NCBI GenBank assembly: GCA_035048815.1
Contig: JAUCBN010000011.1
Location: 21,592,001 to 21,656,000 of the forward strand
Direction of reading: 5' to 3'
Origin: Abelmoschus esculentus
Lineage: Eukaryota; Streptophyta; Magnoliopsida; Malvales; Malvaceae
Length of the DNA: 64,000 nucleotides
Part shown: piece after piece, positions 53,327 to 64,000 of the stretch
How positions within the stretch are numbered: position 1 is the first letter of the stretch
Layout of the letters: every line of letters begins with the position of its first letter
Program-made: the position numbers and the translations under genes
Notes under the pieces: generated by a model
What the model was told of the DNA's origin: nothing
Database searches by the model: none
The model's input: the letters and a program-made list of their open reading frames with translations, nothing else

Positions 53327-54392
53327 AAAAAAATAAGAGAGAAATAATATAAAAATTAGGGTTTAAAAAATTAAAATTAAGATTTTTAAAATTGGAACTT
53401 TTAGAAAAGAATAAGAATTATTCAGAAAGCAATTTAATTATGGAAAATATTGAAAATATTTTGGAATTTTTAAAAAGAATTGGTAATTAAAAATAGATTT
53501 GATTTTTTAAAAATAAAATCGAAATAATTATTGAAAAGAAAAGATTAGAGTCGCAACCGATCACTTTGGCAAGCTGAACACCATTAAAATCAAAGATTCT
53601 AAAAAAGGGTTCGAGAGTCGGGTATGATTAGGACATAATCAATACCTCACATCATCCAGAAATTGGTACCTAATCAAATATATTATGCTCGAAGTTGGAA
53701 ATTTACAAATTCTAATTTTTATTAATTTATCATTCGTTTAAAAATATGAACTAATTTTAAAAGCCTTGTTTTTCGATAAGAAATCGAAAAATCATCACCA
53801 CTTCGATTGGTACTGGCCACATTTAGTATCAAGTAAAAAGATATCACATTTATTATTTATTAGATCGAATATGATAAATAAATATATATACAAGATAAAT
53901 AAAGAAATACAAGGATTAAAATATAAGAAAATTAAATTGCAAGAAATAAAAAGTGTGATAAAATAAATACATAAATAAAATGTGAGAAAGTAAATTATAA
54001 AAGTTAGAGACTACACTAAATGGACCATAAATAATATAGGTCATCCTATTGCGGATCACCGTTAAACCAATAAAAAATAAGAATAAATAAATATTGAATA
54101 AATAAATGAACAAATGAGGAATAAATAATATACAACAAAATAAAACAAATACATAGCAATATAGATAATATTATGCTAAAGTATATACAATATAAAATAC
54201 CATGTAATATATAAATACTATTTGGAATACATATAATAGAAAAATAATATATATGCATATGTGATATGATAATAAAATACTATATAGTATATACATTAAG
54301 AAAAACAGTGCATGTCGATTGCTGGAAAAAAGTCTGGTATAGTGACAATGCTCAATTTTAGCTCAATTTTGAAGTTACTTTCATGTGATATA
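53327..54392. other. AT-rich DNA, no gene seen
   Basis: Mostly A/T-rich text with TATA-type simple repeats at 53870-54290. The open frames here are of Ile/Tyr/Lys/Phe low complexity on both strands and are not supported as genes. A short less AT-rich block at 53545-53700 is unassigned. Confidence 0.55.
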
Positions 54393-54567
54393 TAAATTGT
54401 GCAAATTTTAATAACTTCAATATTGACATTTTTGCTTAATTTTGAAGTTATGTTCGTGTGAGATATAACTTGATATCCCCAATAATTAGTATTAGAGTTT
54501 TAGTGAAGATTATCCCGTTTAATCCATCGTTGGAAAGAAGTATAGTATGGTCTAGTATTCTTAGTAT
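54393..54567 (+). repeat. LTR-element leader remnant (copy B')
   Basis: Second copy of the 45218-45530 sequence with about 105 bp missing between GGAAAGAAGT and AGTATTCTTAG. It continues after the solo LTR at 55576-55612. A partial duplication of its own sequence lies at 54345-54400. Confidence 0.6.
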
Positions 54568-55575
54568 TGTAATACTGTAAAAATTGATTTGGGAAAAAAC
54601 CCTATTTTTAATTTCTTTTTTCCAATCTGAAAACCCTAATTCAATTTAATTTAGGACTATTCTTGGAGGGTATTTTCGGGTTTTCCACACCAATCCTAAA
54701 CCTAATCGAATAAAACCTCCTTTTGGTTTAATGAGCCACGTGCTTCTCTCTTCCCTCCCCTTTGGTCGTTCTTTCCTTCTTTCCCCCTCACCATTGTTTT
54801 TCCGATCGGTGAAGGCTCGTCATTTTCAAGCGAGTGCTCTTTGATCCGGAGATCGACGACGCGGACTCTGAAGAGGACGTTTTGCCTTCACCGCCTCCTC
54901 CTCGAGTTCAACCGACTCCTGCGAGCGCCGCTCGTGATACACGCTCTAACTCATCATAGCAAGAATTGATTGCATAGAATGTGCATGGGTTGGCTTTGTA
55001 CAAAGGAATATGGTTTTACCACACAACGTTTTGGAGAAATAAGTGATGAGGAGTTCTGGTGAACTACCTCCACAACGACCGATTGGTTTAGCCGCCACTA
55101 TATTTGGCGTTCGAAATATGTGACTGCATTCTCTGTGATATTGTATTGCATACATTACTCATTGTGTTTATTTACTGCGAATACATATATATATATCGTT
55201 ATTGTGATTGTGAACTGAGTGATAATGTGATTTGATACTGCACTTTAGAGACACACTGGGTTTTATAGCTCATCCTTTTAATTTAACATTTCAAATACCC
55301 AAACATATGAGTTGGTACTCGGAGCTCTCAATCAGACATTAATTTTTCTATTATTTTCAGTATGTTAGTTACCAGTGTTTTTACTTCGGTTATTTTGGGA
55401 ATCATTAGGATTGAGACGTTTTTAATTTAATGCATGAACCTTTTGTTTAATTTACATTATTTTTAAATCAGAATATTTATCTTGTAAATTATCTTTTTCG
55501 TTTACTTAATTCTAATGTTTTAAGAATTATAATTTTAACCTATCATGTACCTCAAGTAAAGAATAAGGGTTTACA
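54568..55575 (-). mobile_element. Solo LTR, family S2, minus orientation
   Basis: 1008 bp between TGTAATACTG and GGGTTTACA, flanked by AGTAT (54563-54567) and TGTAT (55576-55580), 4 of 5 matching. Its interruption of copy B' is shown by comparison with the uninterrupted copy at 45475-45500. It is inverted relative to 56129-56990. The portion 54800-54960 is unusually GC-rich and codon-like. Confidence 0.72.
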
Positions 55576-55755
55576 TGTATCATGTTCGAGTTGTTGAATA
55601 TTGTTTGTTGCCATAAAAATAAATGAGTAAGATAGGGCATCAAGCTCTTCTCTTGTTTCGGTATGGAGGATATTGTCAAATACAAGCTTCTCGATAGAGT
55701 TATTCGATGGATTTGATCATTTCGACTTATGGCAAAACGGCGTGTTAGACTCTTG

Positions 55756-56128
55756 TTACATCTCAAGTTTTAGAATTTATATGTCAAGTTAACCCGAGGT
55801 ATAGACCTCGTGTTTGGGTCTCAAGAGCTTAGTTGGGCTTGGGAGTTAGACGGGCTTGAAGGTATTTTGGTAAATGACAAGTAAATAGAAAAGAAGGTGA
55901 AAGAAATATGGATTAATTTTCTACAAAAGCAGAAAACATGATCTCAACCTTTTAATGCTTTACTCTTATCCTTCTCTACCTATTTCTCTTCCTCAACTCA
56001 ACCCCTAAAGGTTGGTTCTTTGAGTTTTGCTTGTGGAATCTTGTTTTGAAGCTAGAGGAGGGTATGTTCAGCTTTAGGAGATCTATCTAACGAGGTAGTA
56101 TGGTTAAAAATGGAGGAGGATGGGGTTT
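55756..56128 (+). repeat. 5' fragment of a Tekay-like LTR
   Basis: Starts TGTTACATCTCAAG, then GTCAAGTTAACCCGAGG, and GTTGGGCTTGGGAG with TTTTGGTAAATG, matching the start of the solo LTR at 26789. It ends where the next LTR starts at 56129. Confidence 0.7.
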
Positions 56129-56990
56129 TGTATAACCCCTTAATTTTGATTTGAGGTGCACGATAAGTTAAAATTGGTACTTTGAAAATTTTAGCATTAA
56201 GTAAATGCGATAAAAGTGATTGAAAACCAAATTATAAACTAAATAATATAAACTCTATTTAAAAATTAATATTATCAATAAAAATGATAAAAATTAAATA
56301 ACCAATTCAATGCATGAAATTTAAAGTCAACTCAATCCCTAAAAATTCCAAAATTCACTAAAATAAAATGCTTTAAATAATTGTACTAAAAATAATAGGA
56401 AAGCGAGGCCCGATTGAGAGCTCCGAGTACCAACTCCTAGGACCGAATATCTAAAAAGTTAATCTAAAAGAATGAGTAAGGCCCAGTGTGTCTCTAGAGT
56501 GTAGTCATAAATCATAATATCACTCAGTTCACAATTACAATAATAATATATATATTCGTAGTAAATAAACACAATGAGTGATAAATGTAATCAATGTCAC
56601 AGAGAATGCAATCCCATACTTCAAATACCAAATATAGCGGTGACTCAACCAACCTATCGTTGTGGAGGTAATTCCTCAAAATCCCTTACCCCTTATTTTA
56701 CCAAAACGTTGTGTGGTAAAACCACTTTTTTCCATACAAATCTACCTCATGCACATGCTATGCAATCAATGTCGATGATATCAAATGTCTCATTACAAAT
56801 ATCTGTATAACATACGAATCACACAGTTTAGTAAATCTAATCACAATCTCACAGTGTAACATAAGATTCACAGTATCACATAGCATGTCAATGTATCATA
56901 GAGTCTCAGTAAACAAATAAGCACAATACACAGAAAATCTAGCACAAGAAGAGAACACACTTCTTGTTGCATAAACTCTATCTCTGACAA
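56129..56990 (+). repeat. LTR of family S2, plus orientation, right end lost
   Basis: Begins TGTATAACCCCTTAATTTTG, matching the minus-strand start at 55575 of the inverted copy. Strong inverted similarity covers 56395-56815 against 55400-54945, including AAAACGTTGTGTGGTAAAACC. The expected right end (complement of 54568 onward) is not found, so this copy is truncated, probably near 56990. The 78-codon frame inside is not supported as a gene. Confidence 0.7.
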
Positions 56991-56998
56991 AGATGTTT

Positions 56999-57600
56999 TC
57001 AATGATTAGAGCTAGGTCCTGGTCTAGCTGAGTCAGAATGAGTATCACGCAGAAGATTTCCTAAAATATTTTGAAAAAGGTAGCGAAGGTGGTGGTACAA
57101 ACTCGTCTTCAATATCACATCATCGTAGACTTTACAAGCACCCAGTAGAGCACCCAAGGCACCAAAGTTTCGTTTTATTGATATGATTTTAATCAAATTA
57201 TATACATCATTGAGAAGGCCCGAGTGACCAAGAAGATCGTCTATGCAAGAATAATGGTCCAACTTCGACCCCACCGAGTAAACTTCAGACATAAACTTGA
57301 AATAATATATGTTTCCCCTTATTGACAAGACCTGAATGACTACAAGCACTTAACAAGTGAGTTGAAGCTAACATGGTTAGCCACTACACCATTTTTCATC
57401 ATATAACTTTAAAGTGCTTTATTGCATCATTTTCGTAGCCATGCATTACATAGCCTGCAAGCCCATTTTGAACGTAACTTACAATCATTGAATTCCAAGA
57501 CACTAAATTTTATCATGGAGTTGCTTCCAATAACGAACTAGCTTCAAGGAAATCTCCATATTTTCCATACATATTCAAAAAGCATTCATAATTTTCACTT
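56999..57600 (-). pseudogene. Pentatricopeptide-repeat (PPR) protein gene fragment
   Basis: The minus strand encodes degenerate PPR and E-type motifs. From 57600 down: YGKYGDFLEASSLLEAT, VSWNSMIVSYVQNGLAG and YVMHGYENDAIKHF. From 57349: YYFKFMSEVY, HYSCIDDLLGHSGLLNDVYN and GALGALLGACKVYDDV. These are the C-terminal PLS repeats and the start of the E domain of plant organellar RNA-editing PPR proteins. Frameshifts and stops lie between the two parts, and both N-terminal repeats and a full E/DYW end are missing. It is a non-functional fragment lying between retrotransposon pieces, so it may have been captured or stranded there. Confidence 0.8.
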
Positions 57601-57626
57601 CATTTAACATACCCAATTTCACCGTA

Positions 57627-59129
57627 ATGTTAACACCCACTTATTTTCCCACAAGTCCAACCGAGGTTATAGCCATCCTTGGGCAATTTTTAAGCAAGCT
57701 AGCACCAAGGAAGGCACTAGAAGGAACTAGGATGGCCAAGCACAAGCCATATTATTTTAAAAAGGTCCAGGACGTTCTACCCATGTCTAGACTCACCCGG
57801 GATGACCTAGAAAGCTCGAGAAAGATCGAGAAAAAACAAGTTGTTAGCTCAATTGAGACAGAGATCACGTAAGAGCAACGAGGGCGTATGGAGGAAGTTG
57901 ATCCCACGATGCCAAGGCCATGAGCTAAGTCAAGGGACGTTATCTCTAGCTTGGAGTCGCGCTTAACTCATGTGGAGGAAAGCGTTGGGGGTGTGGGAGC
58001 CCAAGTGGACGACCTTCAACAAAAGGTAGAAGGCCTCATGGCGGAGGATGCTGAGATCTATACGGACATGAAGGCCATGATGCTTAAGCTAGAGGGAACT
58101 ATGCTTGAGGAAATCGGCAAGGTTCAAGACCTTCTCATGGGTGAGCTTCCAAAGGTAAGTGCTTCTCTTGACCAAGAGCTAGACAATATTCGTGCCAAGG
58201 TTGAGGCATTACATGGTGATGTTGCCTTGTGTAAACGTGTAATGGTCGTCGGGCCAAGCACTTCTTATGAAGCTAGAAAGGTCAAGGTGCCCAAGCCAAA
58301 GACCTTCTTAGGGACGCACAACGCTAAGGAAGTGGACAACTTCCTTTATGGCTTGGAACAATACCTTGGAGTCGTTGGCATTATGGATCAAGCTTCCAAG
58401 ATCCAAACCACAACTTTATATCTCACCGACATCGCCATGCTTTGGTGAAGAAAAAGACGCTTAGGCATCAAAAATGGTACGTGTACCATTTTTACCCTGG
58501 ATGACTTTATGAAGAAGCTTAAGAGGTAATTATACCCCGAGAATGCCAAGGATGAGGCGAGATTATGCTTGCGAAGGTTAAAGCAATCGAGGAGCATTCG
58601 AGAGTATGTCAAGGAGTTCACTAATCTTGTGCTCGCGATACCTAATCTCTCCGAGAAGGACTTACTCTTTAATTTTATGGATTAACTGCAACAATGGGAG
58701 AAAGCCGAGCTAAGGCACTGAGGAGTTCAAACCCTTGCCGATGTCATCACTATGGCCGAAAGCTTAATCAACTACTATAGACACAAAGAGTCTAACAAGT
58801 CGAAGGATAAAAAGAGTGGTCATACCAAAGGTGGGGGGAGAAAAGCCAGCGTAAGGAAATCCATCAAGATGACCACCCACCTAAACACAAGGACTCATCC
58901 TCTTGGAAAGGTAAATACAAGGGCAAGCTCAAGGATAATTTATGGTACAAAGAGGGAACCCTCCAACAAATGCTTCATTTGTGATGGGGACCATTGGGTC
59001 TAAGAGTGCCAACAAAGACAAGCCCTGAACTCGCTCCTTGCCAAGCATCGAGAGGGTAGTGAAACCGACAAGGAAGAAGAAGGTGTCCAGATGGGATCGT
59101 TGTAACTTCTTAACGTCCTTCAGTCTGCC
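57627..59129 (+). pseudogene. Ty3/gypsy gag, broken
   Basis: After a short N-terminal piece, a coiled-coil segment (57951-58220: SRLTHVEESVGGVGAQVDD, then VEGLMAEDAEIYTDMK) precedes the capsid core (KVPKPKTFLGTHNAKEVDNF, then LYPENAKDEARLCLRRLKQS, SIREYVKEFTNLVL). It ends with a basic Lys/Gly region and a zinc-knuckle start CFICDGDHWV (about 58975-59003), where a stop replaces the next residue. Several TAG/TAA stops. The frame is cut at 59129 by a solo LTR and continues at 60566. No LTR of this element is identified in the window. Confidence 0.85.
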
Positions 59130-60565
59130 TGATACATTTAATAAAAGCGCAATTAAGTGCAAGTGTACACGTCATCAAGTAATAAAATGATAAGCATTTA
59201 TCGAGTATCGTCTCCACAGGGATTGATATACTTAATATGCTACCTTTTCTCTTCTCACTCTGCAATAAAATAAAAGACACAAATTATTGGGGTTGAATTA
59301 TAACTAAGAAAACAAATTAAAACAATAAAGATAAATGATCAAGAAATCAAGGATGGAAAAGTGGGGTAGGACCTAGTTGTGTCGTATTGTGGATTCAATT
59401 GACTTGTTTCTGTCCAATGCAATTGCACTACACTGTCGACAGTACTGCAGATATTGTCTCGGCAGCGATAATATTCTCTACCGCGGCAATCTCTTGCTCT
59501 TGGGCAGATTTATCAAAGTTCGGCAAAGTGTCCTTGAATGATTCCGCTTATCTCTAAGTCGAAACACTGTTGATGATCAGTCCTTGATGATACCTCTCGG
59601 CGTGAATCAATTATAATCACAAACCAATCCCACACTTCTTTTAGCCGCTGAAACTCTTAACCTATCTCTAGGCCGAGTTAGTGTCTACAACACCGCACTT
59701 ATCCCTTTCGTGAATCTACACCTCTCGATGCTAGATAAATATATTACTTACAAACTTCTCTCTCGAGATTGAATGAAAGAATAAAGAATGACAATAGGAT
59801 AAGCAAACTTTAATATTATTATTGCATTAGAAACAAGAAACAAAGTACAATATCCTCTCACAAATACTCGACAACCTTTAGCTAAACCCTAGGGGACGAT
59901 GGAGGAGTTTAGGGTTTTCTATGAACACTTGATTTTAAGATATCCTCCTCTCTACATAGGCTATGTTTTATATAGGCTTGTCCTAGGGCAAACCTTTCCT
60001 AAGTAGGAATACTACTTAGAGTAGGATTACAATAATTTCCATAAATAAAATATTTCTAAGTTTATTCCTATAAGGATTCTTTTCTTACATGACCTTTGAC
60101 ATTGACTTTTCGTGTGTTTCCTAGCTCCGATTTCTTTGCCGCTTGTTTTAAAATGTTCACCTTATTTTTATCTTCAAATCGCCTATCATATTGATATTTG
60201 CCTTTTCGGGTGCTACCGAGGCATCAATGTGCTGCCGAGGCATTAAAGTGATGTCGAGGCATTAAAGTGTTGCCGAGGCATTAAAGTGCTGCCGAGGCGG
60301 GTGTTTATTTGCATTTCAGCTTCAGTTTCCAGCATCCATCTTCTTTGCTTGGCAATCCCTATGATGCAGTTTCCTGTCTTAAGAAAGAAAACCATCAAAT
60401 GCATTTGTTTTATGCCAAATAATAGATTAATTCATAAATTGAGTATTGAGATGCTGAAATATGGAAATAAGCAGAATTATCCAATATTACCATTAAATAT
60501 GTCCTTTACTAGCAATAATCGAGTGGGAGAATGGTATGAAAAATAGGACTTTTGATCACTTATCA
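59130..60565. mobile_element. Solo LTR, family S1 (copy 3)
   Basis: 1436 bp from TGATACATTTAATAA to CACTTATCA. It shares GTGCAAGTGTACACGTC, the CGTCTCCACAGGGATTGATA segment and the Leu/Ser-poor CT-rich landmarks of copies 1 and 2. Flanks CTGCC (59125-59129) and CCACC (60566-60570) match in 3 of 5, so this insertion is older or its ends are altered. A short tandem of GTGCTGCCGAGGCATTAAA-like units (about 60210-60298) lies inside. Confidence 0.78.
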
Positions 60566-62138
60566 CCACCCCAAAGACTAAAGCTAAAGGGGTGCTCTAT
60601 GTGGATGTTACCATCAATGGAAAGGCATCAAATCCATTCTAGACATAGGTGCGTCCCACAATTTTGTCTCTCTCGAAGAGGTCAAGAGGTTAGGTCTTAA
60701 AGCATCGGGAGCATGAGGCTCTATCAAGGCAGTCAATTCTGTCGCACGACCCATCTATGGAATTGCTTGAGTAGTCAAGACCAATGTAGGTTCATGGTCG
60801 GGTCACATAGACTTTTTAGTCGTGCCTATGGATGACTTCAAGATTGTTCTAGAACTTGAATTCCTTGATCGGGTCAAGGTATTTCCTATACCCTTTGCCA
60901 ACACAATGTGCATCATATATGGAAACCAAGCTTGTGTGGTACCAACGACTAGGGCCACCAAGCACGACACCAAGGTGCTCTCGGTACTCTAATTCAAAAA
61001 GGACATCAAGAGGAATGAGGAGAGCTATTTATTAATCCTTAATGAGTACAATGAAGAGGAGATCAAGACCGAAGAAGACATACATAGGGAGGTAGCCAAA
61101 GTGCTAGAAGAATTTAGGGATGTTGTACCCCTAGAGCTACCCAAGCAACTACCACCAAGGAGGGAGGTGGACCACAAGAACGAGTTAGAACCAGGCACCA
61201 AGCCACCATCCATGAGTGCTTATCGTATGGCATCCTCGAGTTGGAGGAACTAAGGAAGAAACTTAAGGGACTTCTCGATTTAGGGTTCATTCGACCATCC
61301 AAGGCACCTTTTGGGGCACCAGTCCTTTTCCAAAAGAAGAATGATGGTTTGCTAAGGATGTGCATTGACTATTTTACCGAGCTTAATCTTTGCTCGTGGT
61401 ATTACCAAGTGCGTATTGCGAAAGGTGATGAGTTGAAGACCACATGCATCACAAGGTATGGTTCTTACGAGTTCTTAGTCATGCCCTTCGGGCTAACAAA
61501 TACCCCAACAACATTTTGCACCTTGATGAACAAGCTATTCCATCCCTACCTTGGTCGATTCATGGTCGTCTACCTCGACGACATAGTGGCATATAACAAC
61601 ACCTTAAAGGAGCATGTCGAGCATCTAAGGGAAGAGCTGCATCTCTTATCAAACTCTTAAAGACAAATAAGCCATAGAAATGGACACCAAAGTGTCAAGA
61701 TGCCTTTGAAGACCTAAAAAAGGCCATTAGCGAGGAGCTGGTGCTTAGCCTACCCGACCACACCAAACTTTATGAGGTGCACACCGATGCTTTAGACTTT
61801 GCTATCGGAGTTCTTATGCAAGACGGGTATCCGATTACCTAAGAGAGTCAGAAGCTCAATATACCAAAAGGCGCTACGTAGTACAAGAAAAAGAGATGAC
61901 CGCAATCATTCATTGTCTTAGGGTGTGGCGACACTATCTCCTTGGGTCCATGTTCTTGATCTTAACTAACAAAATTGCCACAAACTACTTCTAGACCAAA
62001 AGAAGCTAAGTCTCAAGCAAGCACAGTGGCAAGACTTCTTAGCCAAGTTTACTAAGTTATGCAATACAAGTCGGGCAAAGCCAATGTAGTCGCCGATGCT
62101 TTAAATCATAAAGTGAAGTTTACTGCCATAAGCAAAGT
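60566..62138 (+). pseudogene. Ty3/gypsy protease, RT and RNase H, broken
   Basis: Protease: YVDVTINGKA (about 60600), then a decayed D-G-A/S segment and FVSLEEVKRLGL. RT: EEFRDVVPLELPKQLPPRRE (61106-61165), APVLFQKKNDGLLRMCIDY, VMPFGLTNTPTTFCTLMNKL and the catalytic YLDD in VVYLDDIVAY (about 61568-61597). About 33-35 residues between CIDY and the following LCSWYYQV segment are deleted in frame. RNase H pieces follow (HTDALDFAIGVLMQDGYPI near 61780-61838; RVWRHYLLGS near 61925) with stops and frame changes. The element is cut at 62138 by the next LTR; integrase is not seen. Confidence 0.85.
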
Positions 62139-64000
62139 TTTAACACCCTAAATTTGGGCCTAGAAGTTTAGAGGCTAATTTAGAGTTTTAGTGGACCAAT
62201 TTTGTCGGTTTAGCCTAGTTCAGGATTAAATACTTAAAAATTGATTTTTAATTAAAATAAATTATGGAAAAATATTATAAAATCCTTAATTAATATATAT
62301 TAGACTTTGGTCAAATTAATTTTGAAAATCGAACCTTGAAACCTTAAGATTTTGAAATTAGTGATCGTTTTGTAAAAATTGAAAATTTAGGGACAATTTT
62401 ATGAAACAAGTCAAAACTTTGAATCTTTAAGGGTCTTTGATCCAATTATAATCCTAACTAGTCTAGGCTTTCCAAATATTATTTAATTAAGCCCAAAATC
62501 TATTTTAAATTAAATAACATAATTAAGCTCAATTTAAAACTCTTAAAACCCTTTTTAATTAACCTAAACATCACATATTTTTCTAATTTTCGTTTTTTAC
62601 CTCAATGGAGGCATCCGTTCATCAAGTTTTCAAGTTAAAAACTCATTTTTTTAATAAAAATCGTTTACAATAATTATCTTAATTTTTTTCCTTCAAATTT
62701 TCTTGTTTTCTCATCGTTTTCTCGTTTTAAAATCCGAAAAGCAATTGGATCAGTTTTGGAGGTGATATTTTGTCAATTCTCTAGAAAATTAAAGTTCTTT
62801 ACTGAAATTCCTAAGTTCTTGGCTTGGAGAAATTGTTTTAATCCTTTAATTTCATAAAAATTGGTTTTTCGGCTAAAAATCTCAATTTTCGTTCAAGGGT
62901 TTTTACCCACTGTTTTTGGGTCTTAAATGGATTATTTTTAATGTGTTAGGATGTTTATAAAGTATTTTTAATATCCATAATCTCGGACTATAGGCTTAAG
63001 TGAAGTTTGGTGTGTTCTGACAAGTTTTCGGTTTAAGTTTTGATAGGTTTTAAGGGTTGTTGTGTAGGGATCCGACTTGTTGGTTTCTTTTGTGAGTTTA
63101 TAAGCATTAAACCCCTTGGTTTTGATGCTTGAAACATGACAAGATTTAGGCGATCGTGTTTGAAGGCGTTCTGGTTCGTTTCGGTGGTTTGGCAAGCAAG
63201 TATCGGTTATCGGTGAGTGGTTTATGAGAGTGGCTGCTTCGGCAGTGTTTTAAACTTGTTTTAAAGAGGTTTGGGAGTGTAGGGAAGGTGTGAAAACCTC
63301 CCTATACTCGAAAGTAAGTAAAGTTTAAGTTTTCGCAAAAGGGTTCCCATATTACTCTATGTTTTACTATGAACTTTGTCATGCTTAATGTTGATTTTGC
63401 ATAGATGTTTATGCATGTATATAAATGCTCATGAAAATATTTTTAAAGAGATTTTATATGCATTCGATGTTCCCATGGTTTTGTTTTGAAAAATAAGATA
63501 AAAGTGGTTTTATCGGTTTTTACAAGTGATGCATGAAAAGTGGAATACATATGATTTGAATTCTATTTTAAATTAAGTTTTGAGCATTGATTTTTGATAA
63601 TATATTGGCTAGTTAAGTGATGAACCTATGGGATAAGTTGATCGATCAATAGGGTCTAGAGTGCACTATAAACATTCAAAAGTCGTACGTGTATAAATTC
63701 CTTGTGTGTTGCATTTTTGCCTATATTCTAATGCTATGTGATGGGATTAGTACTGTCACATACGAGTTGATCGGAGTAGTACTGTCATCGGACACCAAGG
63801 TGAGATAATTCATGTTGAGAGTAGTATCAACATGCGTATGCTCTGGGAGTAGTACTAACATGCGGTTGCCCGTTTATCCTGACGATTTGGAATAGTACAA
63901 ATCGGATCACTAGCACCAATATATGTTTTTATTTTTCAAAAGTGTCATGGTTTTCACTTGATTGCGTATGGTGTTATGCATGCGAGGTTTTATGCATTGG
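62139..64000 (+). mobile_element. LTR-L copy 2, running off the window
   Basis: Starts TTTTAACACCCTAAATTTGG (terminal TG altered) and is the reverse complement of 51437 downward: shared AACTAGGCTAAA, GGGACTATTTCC-type and AAAATATGATG landmarks, then the region matching 49480-49680. Plus orientation is LTR sense. Whether it is a solo LTR or the 5' LTR of a full element cannot be decided here. Confidence 0.85.
63735..63904 (+). repeat. Hairpin array in LTR-L copy 2
   Basis: Stems TATGTGA/TCACATA (63735-63741, 63756-63762), CATGTTGA/TCAACATG (63811-63818, 63827-63834) and CGATTT/AAATCG (63883-63888, 63899-63904), with loops resembling GGAGTAGTACT. Two further imperfect units lie near 63766-63792 and 63836-63863. 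The first stem is one pair longer here than in copy 1 at the CGATTT unit. Confidence 0.85.

Noticed and set aside
53766..54258. Tyr/Ile/Phe-rich open frames that look like membrane proteins
   Set aside because: They arise from TATA-type simple sequence with no conserved motif or coding bias and occur on both strands.

Overview
This is nuclear DNA of a flowering plant, most likely a eudicot. It is AT-rich and has spliced genes with GT-AG introns, a class III peroxidase, a cytosolic ribosomal protein eS6 gene with a telo-box promoter, and many nested Ty1/copia and Ty3/gypsy elements primed by initiator-methionine tRNA. The species cannot be fixed from sequence reading alone.

Layout. 1-2.9 kb: AT-rich DNA with one foldback element. 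2.95-26.8 kb: one old minus-strand copia element broken by later insertions. A Tekay/Del-like gypsy element on the minus strand (4009-22896, target duplication CATAA) sits in it. That element is itself split by a second, plus-strand Tekay-like element (6333-15473), a 520-bp hAT-type MITE (18592-19111, 8-bp target duplication) and a solo LTR (20477-21699, ATTGT). A copia solo LTR (24754-26202, CACCA) also sits in the old element. 26.8-29.0 kb: Tekay-like solo LTR (CTTTA). 29-31 kb: AT-rich DNA with a probable SINE. 31.0-36.95 kb: a copia element with an uninterrupted 1328-residue polyprotein and a 3' LTR but no 5' LTR, flanked by a 148-bp direct duplication. 37.4-44.4 kb is the gene island: a peroxidase 17-like gene (+), eS6 (-) and a coiled-coil protein resembling the WEB family (-), with a solo LTR between the last two. 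45.2-53.3 kb: a copia element with 145-bp LTRs interrupted by a 3.36-kb solo LTR. 54.4-57.6 kb: solo LTRs in inverted orientation and a pentatricopeptide-repeat gene fragment. 57.6-62.1 kb: a decayed gypsy element interrupted by a solo LTR. 62.1 kb to the end: the start of another copy of the long LTR seen at 48-51 kb, in opposite orientation.

The host genes are ordinary and unrelated in function: cell-wall or apoplastic peroxidase, cytosolic small-subunit ribosomal protein, and a probable cytoskeletal or organelle-movement coiled-coil protein. The most unusual signal lies in the LTRs. Several diverged Tekay-like LTR families carry tandem arrays of short hairpins. In each array the apical segment is nearly constant, while the outer stem differs from unit to unit and still pairs within each unit. 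This looks like compensatory evolution of a nucleic-acid structure. A copia solo LTR in the window is also unusually rich in perfect short inverted repeats.
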